Shown piece by piece: positions 1 through 5,238 of a DNA stretch of 11,753 nucleotides. Made by a program: the position numbers and the translations under genes. The notes beneath the pieces were generated by a model. It saw only the letters and a program-made list of their open reading frames with translations. It did not search any database and was not told the DNA's origin. The DNA is from Atopobiaceae bacterium (GTDB taxonomy: Bacteria; Actinomycetota; Coriobacteriia; Coriobacteriales; Atopobiaceae): the NCBI GenBank assembly GCA_017460265.1, contig JAFUBJ010000485.1, positions 1-11,753 on the forward strand, given 5' to 3'. Each line of letters begins with the position of its first letter. Position 1 is the stretch's first letter.

Positions 1-1055
1 GGCACCCAGCTCTTGCCGGCGATCAGGTCGTCCATGGTGACCTGGGCGATGTTGGCGACGTCCCAAGAGAACAGCACGCCATAGCGGCCGCTCTTGCCCG
101 TGGCCACGTAGGTGCTCCACTCCAGCGTGAAGGCCTCGGGGTCGATGAGGCCCTCAGTGTACAGCTTGTTCAGCCACTGGGTGCCCTTCTTGAAGCCCTC
201 GGAGTTGGCGACGCAGACGACCTTGCCCTCGTCGGTCACGGCGATGTGCTTGCCGCGGTCAGGATCGCCATAGCCCTCGCCGAAGCCGTTGATCAGGATG
301 TAGGGATCCTGGTCGCCGTCGTTGAGGATGCAGGACATGGGGATGACGTCGCCGTCAATGGAGAACTGGGCCTTGAGCTTGTCGGCGTTGTCCTTGAAGG
401 CAAGCAGGACGGCCTCGAACTCGTCAACCGTGGTGGGCCTGGACAGGCCCAGGAAGTCCAGCCAGTCCTTGTTGATGAAGGACATGTTGCCGACGGTCTG
501 GATGGCGGTCTTCTCATAGCCGAGCTGCTCGATCCAAGGAAGGGCCCAGATGTGGCCTTCCTCGTCCTCGCACATGCCGCGGTACTCAGGAGCCTGCTCG
601 AAGACGTGCTGCAGGTTGGGCATGTAGGTGTCGATGAGCTCCTCGACGTTGATGATGACGCCCTGCTTGGCGTACTTAAGAAGCTCGGTGTCGCCAAAGC
701 CCGCGTTGAAGACCATGTCGGGAAGGGTGTTGATGTTGGACATCTCGAGGGAGATCTTGTCGCCCCACTGGTCGGATTGGATGGTCTTCCAGTCAACGTG
801 AACGTTGGTCTCCTCCTCAAGACGCTTGAAGATGGTGCGGTTGTTGGGCTCAGGCTCGGAGCCAACGGGGTAGTTGGTGAGGCCAGTGATGGTAGCGGTC
901 TCGGCGAGCGGGAGGGTGAGGTCGGCAGGGTCGACGGAGGTATCGACCTCGCCGCCACCGGCGGAGCCGCTTCCGCCACCGCAGGCGGCGAGCATAGAGG
1001 CGCTGGCAGCGGTGGAAAGGGCGAGGAACGAACGACGGTTCATGTTGGAGTTCAT
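1..1055 (-). CDS. Carbohydrate ABC transporter substrate-binding lipoprotein (C-terminus cut by window edge)
   Basis: This is a secreted, lipid-anchored receptor that would capture a sugar or oligosaccharide and hand it to the two permeases encoded just upstream. The frame is open from the ATG at 1055 to the window edge (351 codons) with no stop. The N-terminus reads MNSNMNRRSF, then a hydrophobic stretch ending in the lipobox LAAC with Cys25 as the expected lipidation site, then a Gly/Ser-rich linker. The mature part (for example NYPVGSEPEPNNRTIF near residues 58-73) resembles the large (about 500-560 aa) binding proteins of the LipO/YtcQ type that pair with LplB/YtcP permeases, so roughly a third of the protein is probably missing. 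An AAGGA ribosome binding site lies about 8 bases before the ATG; Met5 at 1043 is an alternative start. It follows the second permease by 36 bases and is the third gene of the operon. The ligand cannot be read from the sequence. Confidence 0.88.
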   Translation of the reverse strand, partial: MNSNMNRRSFLALSTAASASMLAACGGGSGSAGGGEVDTSVDPADLTLPLAETATITGLTNYPVGSEPEPNNRTIFKRLEEETNVHVDWKTIQSDQWGDKISLEMSNINTLPDMVFNAGFGDTELLKYAKQGVIINVEELIDTYMPNLQHVFEQAPEYRGMCEDEEGHIWALPWIEQLGYEKTAIQTVGNMSFINKDWLDFLGLSRPTTVDEFEAVLLAFKDNADKLKAQFSIDGDVIPMSCILNDGDQDPYILINGFGEGYGDPDRGKHIAVTDEGKVVCVANSEGFKKGTQWLNKLYTEGLIDPEAFTLEWSTYVATGKSGRYGVLFSWDVANIAQVTMDDLIAGKSWV

Positions 1056-1091
1056 AAGAATCCTTCTCTCTAGGTAATTCGTATGGAGGGC

Positions 1092-2003
1092 TTAGCCCTT
1101 GACGGCGCCGGCCATGATGCCGCTGTCGAAGTAGCGCTGGAAGAACGGGTACATCGCCAGCAGCGGCAGGCTCGAGATGATGATGGTTGCGTACTTGAGG
1201 AGCTCGGCGAGCTGGGCACGCTGGGCTGTGCTCTGAGTGTCGGCAACCATGCCAGGCTCAGGCTGGCTCTGAATCAGGATGGAGCGAAGCACGAGCTGCA
1301 GGGGCTGCTTAGACGCGCTGTTCAGGTAGATCATGGCGTCGAAGTAGCTGTTCCACATGCCGACGAAGTTCCACATCGCGATGGTGGCGATGATGGGAGT
1401 GCACACCGGCAGCAGCACGCGGAAGAAGTAGACCATCTCGTTGGCGCCATCGATCTCGGCAGCTTCCTGGAGGTCCTTGGGGATGCCCTGATAGTAGGTG
1501 CGCGCAAGGATCATGTTGTACACACCAAAGGCGCCAGGAAGAATGACGGCCCACATGCTGTCAAGCATGTGCAACCTGCTGATGAGCAAGTAGGTCGGGA
1601 TGAGGCCGCCGCCAAAGAACATGGTGATCATGAAGATGACGTTGAAGAAGCCCCTGCCCTTGAAGTCGTCGCGCGACATGGGGTAGGCGGCCAGCAGCGT
1701 GACCACGAGCGAGATGATCGTGAAGAGCACCGAGTAGATAAGGGCGTTGCGGAAGCCGACCCAAATCTGCCCATTGCCCAGAACGCGCTCGTAAGCCGTG
1801 AGGGTCCACTTCGAGAAATCAAAGGTCAGGCCCTGGTTCTGCAGCGTAACGGGGTCGATGAACGATGCCAACACGATGTAGACCATCGGAAGGATGATGG
1901 CAAAGCAGAAGAGCCCGAGGAAGACATACCCGGCGATGGTAATGGCCTTGTCCTCGACGGGAAGCTTCTGGAAGGCGCTGTTTTTGCTCTTGTTGTTAGC
2001 CAT
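1092..2003 (-). CDS. Carbohydrate ABC transporter permease, MalG/YtcP-like (CUT1 family)
   Basis: This is an inner-membrane subunit of a binding-protein-dependent sugar importer. The 303-aa protein has an N-terminal membrane segment at about residues 22-48, further hydrophobic segments near 85-107, 119-140, 150-165 and 197-215, and a last one near 270-287. The EAA loop that docks the ATPase reads EAAEIDGAN at 180-188. It ends in the family-typical run of FDSGIMAGAVKG. I chose the ATG at 2003 rather than an upstream ATG at 2033, because AGGAGGG (2009-2015) sits five bases ahead of it and the 2033 start would extend into the preceding permease gene. That ribosome binding site overlaps the stop codon of the preceding permease, which suggests translational coupling. 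Length and sequence match YtcP-type permeases for complex glycans; the substrate is unknown. Confidence 0.93.
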   Translation of the reverse strand: MANNKSKNSAFQKLPVEDKAITIAGYVFLGLFCFAIILPMVYIVLASFIDPVTLQNQGLTFDFSKWTLTAYERVLGNGQIWVGFRNALIYSVLFTIISLVVTLLAAYPMSRDDFKGRGFFNVIFMITMFFGGGLIPTYLLISRLHMLDSMWAVILPGAFGVYNMILARTYYQGIPKDLQEAAEIDGANEMVYFFRVLLPVCTPIIATIAMWNFVGMWNSYFDAMIYLNSASKQPLQLVLRSILIQSQPEPGMVADTQSTAQRAQLAELLKYATIIISSLPLLAMYPFFQRYFDSGIMAGAVKG

Positions 2004-2013
2004 GGCGTCCCTC

Positions 2014-2958
2014 CTAGTACATGCCCTTGCCATCGTTCATCCTCTTGACGATCTCGTTCATGGCGATCAGGAGGATGACGTTGATGACGGTGTTGAACAG
2101 GCCGACGGCGGTGGAGAAGCCGTAGTTGCCGTCCAGAAGACCGACCTTGTACACGTAGGTCGAGATGATTTCCGAACTGGCGAGGTTGAGGTCGGTCTGG
2201 AGGGCGTAGGCCTTCTCGAAGCCGACGATCATGATGTTTCCGACGCTCATGATGAACTGGATGAGGACGGTGTCCTTGATGGCAGGCCACTCAACGGCCT
2301 TGATCTGCTGGATGATGTTGGCGCCATCGATGACGGCCGCCTCCTTGAGATCCTGGGAGGCGTTGGAGAGCGCTGCCGTGTAAATGATGGAGCCCCAGCC
2401 AGCGCCTTGCCAGATGCCCGAGGCAATGTAGATGGTGCGGAACGCCGAAGGCATGGTCATGAAGTTCCAGTTGGTGCCGAGCAGCATGTTGATGAGGCCC
2501 GTAGGCGACAGAAGGATGCGCACGATACCGCAGAGAACGATGACGGAGATGAAGTTGGGCATGTACAGCACCAGCTGAATCTTCTGCTTGAGCTTGGTGC
2601 TCAACACGCGGTTGAGCAGGAAAGCCAGAAGAATCGGCGCGGGGAAGCCCCAAAGCAGACCGAAGACGCTCAGCTTCAAGGTGTTGGTCAGGTAGCGCAT
2701 GAAGTCAGGCGAAGACAAGAAGCGCTGGAAGTGCGCAAAGCCGACCCATTCGCTGCCAAAGACGCCACGGAACGGGTTGTACTCCTCGAATGCGATGAGC
2801 ACGCCGCCCATAGGAATGTAGCGGAAGATGATGGTGAGCAAGAACGCCGGCATCATGAACAGCAGGTAGAGCTGCCAGTGCTGACGAACGTACAGCAAGG
2901 TGTCCTGAAGGCCCCCTCCCTTCTTCTTCGCGACGCCGCCAGACGATGCATCTGTCAT
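2014..2958 (-). CDS. Carbohydrate ABC transporter permease, LplB/YteP-like (CUT1 family)
   Basis: This is the first gene of the importer operon and the partner permease of the downstream YtcP-like subunit. The 314-aa protein starts with a short cytoplasmic lysine/glycine-rich tail, then a membrane segment at about 30-55. The element RYIPMGGVLIAFEEYNPFRG (46-65) is characteristic of the LplB branch of polysaccharide-type permeases. The EAA loop reads EAAVIDGAN at 206-214, and further membrane segments lie near 95-115, 130-150, 170-195, 228-248 and 283-300. The ATG at 2958 is preferred over one at 2994 because GGGAGGA lies about seven bases before it. Order in the operon is permease, permease, binding protein; the ATPase is not in the window, as is usual for systems that share an MsmX-type ATPase (family knowledge, not seen here). 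Confidence 0.93.
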   Translation of the reverse strand: MTDASSGGVAKKKGGGLQDTLLYVRQHWQLYLLFMMPAFLLTIIFRYIPMGGVLIAFEEYNPFRGVFGSEWVGFAHFQRFLSSPDFMRYLTNTLKLSVFGLLWGFPAPILLAFLLNRVLSTKLKQKIQLVLYMPNFISVIVLCGIVRILLSPTGLINMLLGTNWNFMTMPSAFRTIYIASGIWQGAGWGSIIYTAALSNASQDLKEAAVIDGANIIQQIKAVEWPAIKDTVLIQFIMSVGNIMIVGFEKAYALQTDLNLASSEIISTYVYKVGLLDGNYGFSTAVGLFNTVINVILLIAMNEIVKRMNDGKGMY

Positions 2959-2987
2959 AGTGGTTCCTCCCTTTCTCTCCCTTTGGT

Positions 2988-3136
2988 TGTGCACGAGAAC
3001 TGTGCATATGTAAAGTAGTGCACACCTTTCGCTGGCTTAAAAGTAGGGAGAATTGTTGCATTTGTCAATATATAGTGGAGCACTTTTGTGCAAATGCAGC
3101 CGTTCTTTTGGCAAACGTTGTGCGGGCATTTGCACA
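2988..3136. promoter_or_regulatory. Cluster of TGTGCA half-sites (candidate operators)
   Basis: Exact TGTGCA occurs at 2988-2993, 3001-3006 and 3087-3092, and its complement TGCACA at 3019-3024 and 3131-3136. A near match, TGTGCG, lies at 3119-3124. Two of the sites are the ends of an exact 11-bp inverted repeat, TGTGCAAATGC (3087-3097) and GCATTTGCACA (3126-3136). The variant TGTGCATATG is at 3001-3010 and GCATTTGTCA at 3058-3067, on the -35 box. Chance would give well under one exact half-site in this length. The likely reader is a regulator of the importer operon, possibly acting on the divergent ligase gene too; no regulator gene is adjacent. Confidence 0.5.
3040..3068 (-). promoter_or_regulatory. 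Promoter of the sugar ABC importer operon
   Basis: Read on the minus strand there is a perfect -35 hexamer TTGACA (3068-3063), a 17-base spacer and TACTTT (3045-3040) as a moderate -10. Transcription would start near 3033, giving a leader of about 75 bases before the permease ATG at 2958. TGTGCA-type half-sites lie on both sides, and one related element (GCATTTGTCA, 3058-3067) overlaps the -35, so regulator control is likely. Confidence 0.6.
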
Positions 3137-3178
3137 TACTTATGTAACAAAGTCAAACAGCATCCGCTGTTGGATCTT

Positions 3179-3207
3179 TTGGCAGCGTCGCATCATGCTG
3201 ATTCGAT
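3179..3207 (+). promoter_or_regulatory. Weak candidate promoter of the acyl-CoA ligase gene
   Basis: TTGGCA (3179-3184) is a good -35 match and TTCGAT (3202-3207) a poor -10, with a 17-base spacer. A 7-bp inverted repeat, TCGCATC (3188-3194) and GATGCGA (3205-3211), overlaps it and could be an operator. A 5-bp hairpin (TCTGT 3276-3280, ACAGA 3286-3290) lies just before the ribosome binding site. The rest of 3140-3300 shows no gene. The true start site is uncertain. Confidence 0.25.
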
Positions 3208-3302
3208 GCGAAGGGTAAGATAAGCTATGGACTCTGCATCTGATTTGCGATACTAGATGTAGTCGTATTGGAGAATCTGTTACCGACAGAAAGGCGTTAA
3301 CC

Positions 3303-4814
3303 ATGGCCAAGAGCGAGTTGGTACATTACAAGGGTTTCAAGGACTTCGTCGAGGGAATGGCGGCCGACCGTCCGCATGCCATAGCTTTCCTCTACGAGCG
3401 TAACGGCAAGATGGGCCGTGCGACCTGGCAGGGCTTTGCCAACGACGTGGCAACCCGTGCCGAGGAGCTGCGCGCAACGGGCAAGACCTGCATCGGCATC
3501 CTGTGCGACGGCAGCTATGACTGCGTTGTCGAGATCTTTGCCGCAAACATTGCCGGCCTTCAGATTGCCATGCTCGACAACGCGGTTGCCGATGTCATGC
3601 TGGGACAGCTTCTCCCCTACGTTGACGCAGACACCCTGTGGGCGTCCAACGAGAGCCGCCTTGAGGCGCTCAGCGGCAACCTCGTGGGAACCAAGGTTGA
3701 GGGCAAGGGACGCATCCTCTTCTTTACCAGTGGAACCACCTCACGTCAGAAGGCGGTTACCCTCACCGACTCCAGCCTCATGTCTGCCGCCTTCTATGGC
3801 AGCAGCACCCTTCCGGTCGAGTCTGGCGACGTGCTTCTGTGCGTTCTGCCGCTCGGCCACGTCTTTGGCTTTGTCTGCGGCCTGCTGTGGCCGCTCCTTT
3901 CCGGCGCAACCGTTGCCCTTGGCCGTGGCGGCCGTCACGTCTTTGACGACTGGACGTACTTCCATCCCACCGTCACCTCCGTCGTGCCCATCCTGCTCGA
4001 GCACCTGCTGCGCCGCGACCTCATCAACCCCGAGCTGCACACCATCCTGGTGGGCGCCGGCGACTGCTCGCCCGAGCGCCTGGCCGAGGCTAAGGAGCGC
4101 GGAATCCGCGTCTCGTTTGGCTATGGCCTGACCGAGACCAGCTCTGGCGTCGCTATCTCCATGGGCGATGACCCCTTTGCCATGACGGTCTGCGACGGTT
4201 GCGAGATCACGCTCGCCGAGGACGGAGAGGTGCTCATCAAGTCACCCGGAAGCATGATGCAGGGCTACTACAAGCTCCCCGCCGACACCGATGAGGTGCT
4301 TATTGACGGCGTGCTGCACACTGGCGACCTGGGCAGCTTTGACGAAAACGGCTGCCTCCACATCAAGGGTCGCAAGAAGGAGGTCCTGGTCATGCCTGGC
4401 GGCACCAAGATCTTCCTGCCCGAATACGAGCAGCAGATTGCCGAGGAGCTCGGCACGAGCGAGATCGCCGTGGTCCTGCGCCGTGGCATGCCCGTCCTGG
4501 TGCTGGACGACCTCAAGAACGACGCGACAGAGGCGGTTCTTGGGCGCCTCAAGACCGCCATGCAGGGCTGGGACCGCAGCCAGCAGCTTGCCGACGTCGT
4601 CGAGCTTGGCCGCGAGCTTCCGCGCACCGCATCCGGCAAGATTCAGCGTTGGATGATCGAGGCCGAGCTTGACCAGCGTTGGAACGCCCTGAAGAGCCTC
4701 GGCAAGAAGGCCGCCGAACCCAAGGCTGACGAAACGCCCGCCGAGGGCGAGGCGGCTGCCGAGCCCGAGACGACCGCGGAGGTCGAGCCCACCGAGGAGA
4801 CCAGCGAGGAGTAG
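3303..4814 (+). CDS. AMP-dependent acyl-CoA synthetase/ligase (ANL superfamily)
   Basis: ANL enzymes activate a carboxylate with ATP to an acyl-adenylate and usually pass it to CoA or a carrier thiol. The 503-aa protein holds the full set of core motifs: the phosphate loop TSGTTSRQK (142-150), YGLTETS (274-280), GDLG with the ribose-binding Asp342, the hinge GRKKE (356-360) and the C-terminal catalytic lysine Lys446 in RTASGKIQR. Two features depart from the family: the phosphate loop has Ser147 and Gln149 where Gly and Pro are usual, and residues 467-503 form an Ala/Glu/Pro-rich acidic tail beyond the normal end. The ATG at 3303 follows a modest GAAAGG at about 8 bases. It is a single-gene unit, divergent from the sugar operon and closed by a terminator, with no acyltransferase or carrier gene next to it. 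Its substrate, possibly a fatty or aryl acid, cannot be assigned. Confidence 0.88.
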   Translation: MAKSELVHYKGFKDFVEGMAADRPHAIAFLYERNGKMGRATWQGFANDVATRAEELRATGKTCIGILCDGSYDCVVEIFAANIAGLQIAMLDNAVADVMLGQLLPYVDADTLWASNESRLEALSGNLVGTKVEGKGRILFFTSGTTSRQKAVTLTDSSLMSAAFYGSSTLPVESGDVLLCVLPLGHVFGFVCGLLWPLLSGATVALGRGGRHVFDDWTYFHPTVTSVVPILLEHLLRRDLINPELHTILVGAGDCSPERLAEAKERGIRVSFGYGLTETSSGVAISMGDDPFAMTVCDGCEITLAEDGEVLIKSPGSMMQGYYKLPADTDEVLIDGVLHTGDLGSFDENGCLHIKGRKKEVLVMPGGTKIFLPEYEQQIAEELGTSEIAVVLRRGMPVLVLDDLKNDATEAVLGRLKTAMQGWDRSQQLADVVELGRELPRTASGKIQRWMIEAELDQRWNALKSLGKKAAEPKADETPAEGEAAAEPETTAEVEPTEETSEE

Positions 4815-4854
4815 GCGTCTCGAAGCTTAGGGACTGACACATCCGGCCCGTTTT

Positions 4855-4892
4855 GCCGGCCGCAGCGAACACGTTCGCTGTGGCCGGCTTTT
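4855..4892 (+). terminator. Intrinsic terminator of the acyl-CoA ligase gene
   Basis: A 15-bp stem (4855-4869 with 4874-4888) closes a CACG tetraloop, with a single G-U wobble, and is followed directly by TTTT (4889-4892). It starts 41 bases after the stop codon. A smaller GCCACC/GGTGGC hairpin follows at 4901-4920 without a T-run. Confidence 0.88.
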
Positions 4893-4927
4893 CATGGGCC
4901 GCCACCGGCCCGATGGTGGCCGTCTTC

Positions 4928-4955
4928 CCAATTGCGGCATGCCAATTGCGACATG
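4928..4955 (+). repeat. 14-bp tandem duplication
   Basis: CCAATTGCGGCATG (4928-4941) is followed immediately by CCAATTGCGACATG (4942-4955), differing at one base. The second unit runs into the first copy of the 25-bp repeat family, which starts at 4950. Confidence 0.85.
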
Positions 4956-4974
4956 GTATCTGCCTTCGTGCAAC
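4950..4974 (+). repeat. 25-bp intergenic repeat, copy 1
   Basis: First of four related 25-bp copies in this non-coding stretch. It matches copy 2 at 20 of 25 positions and shares GGTAT and the invariant core TTCGTGCAAC. Copy 2 begins exactly 50 bp further on. Confidence 0.75.
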
Positions 4975-4999
4975 AGAGGCCGCCCAATCCCAGCGTTTC

Positions 5000-5024
5000 G
5001 GCACGGTATTCGTCTTCGTGCAAC
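5000..5024 (+). repeat. 25-bp intergenic repeat, copy 2
   Basis: Second direct copy, with central sequence GGTATTCGTCTTCGTGCA. It matches copy 4, read on the opposite strand, at 24 of 25 positions, so 5000-5022 and 5116-5138 form a perfect 23-bp inverted repeat. Its own GCACG/CGTGC arms could fold, and TTTTT follows five bases later. Confidence 0.85.
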
Positions 5025-5063
5025 ACTTTTTCCTGGGCTCTCCGAAACATAGCGACGAAGGGC

Positions 5064-5088
5064 GTTGCACGAAATGAAATACGATGCC
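5064..5088 (-). repeat. 25-bp intergenic repeat, copy 3 (inverted)
   Basis: Reads on the minus strand and matches copies 1 and 2 at 19 of 25 positions each, keeping GTAT and TTCGTGCAAC. Copy 4 lies exactly 50 bp further right in the same orientation. Confidence 0.75.
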
Positions 5089-5113
5089 AGTCCCGCCCTC
5101 CCGGGGCTCTCTT

Positions 5114-5138
5114 GCTGCACGAAGACGAATACCGTGCC
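5114..5138 (-). repeat. 25-bp intergenic repeat, copy 4 (inverted), with terminator-like flank
   Basis: Near-identical to copy 2 on the opposite strand (24 of 25). On the plus strand its GCACG/CGTGC arms (5117-5121, 5133-5137) are followed by C and then six T (5139-5144), so this copy resembles a weak intrinsic terminator placed before the exporter promoter. Confidence 0.85.
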
Positions 5139-5201
5139 TTTTTTCTCGGGACCTCTTGGTAGAGCCTCAGCTGGTCATACAAACATCTTGAAACAATACG
5201 C

Positions 5202-5210
5202 TGATATGAT
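5202..5210 (+). promoter_or_regulatory. Extended -10 promoter of the ABC exporter-GNAT gene
   Basis: TGATATGAT fits the extended -10 pattern TGn followed by a hexamer one base from TATAAT. No good -35 is present at 16-18 bases upstream, as is allowed for extended -10 promoters. Transcription would begin near 5217, leaving a leader of about 22 bases with AAGGAGG at 5228-5234, four bases before the ATG. Confidence 0.5.
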
Positions 5211-5238
5211 GGCTCAAACTCGTACATAAGGAGGAGCC

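Larger units (their letters stand above)
4893..5238. other. Non-coding, repeat-bearing region between ligase terminator and ABC exporter
   Basis: No reading frame here has a plausible ribosome binding site and family resemblance; the short frames are products of the inverted repeats. The stretch holds the 14-bp tandem duplication, four 25-bp repeats in a two-forward, two-reverse layout, and the exporter promoter and ribosome binding site at its right end. No IS ends, transposase remnant or tRNA was seen. Confidence 0.7.

Noticed and set aside
246..1077. Long open frames on the plus strand opposite the binding protein, and similar long plus-strand frames over 1083-3018, 7621-9798 and 10240-10797
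   Set aside because: They are antisense shadows of GC-rich minus-strand genes: repetitive Gly/Val/Asp/His composition, no domain signatures, and no suitable ribosome binding sites, whereas the opposite strand shows clear family motifs.
2004..2033. Upstream ATG at 2033 for the YtcP-like permease
   Set aside because: It would add ten residues (MARACTRRDA) inside the previous gene; the ATG at 2003 has a strong AGGAGGG at the right distance.
4950..5138. Possible CRISPR array (25-bp repeats with 25-bp spacers)
   Set aside because: Only two copies exist per orientation, the copies differ at up to six positions, the orientation flips midway and there are no cas genes.
4827..5227. Overlapping short frames on both strands between the ligase and the exporter
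   Set aside because: They run through the terminator hairpin and the inverted repeats, lack ribosome binding sites and resemble no protein family.
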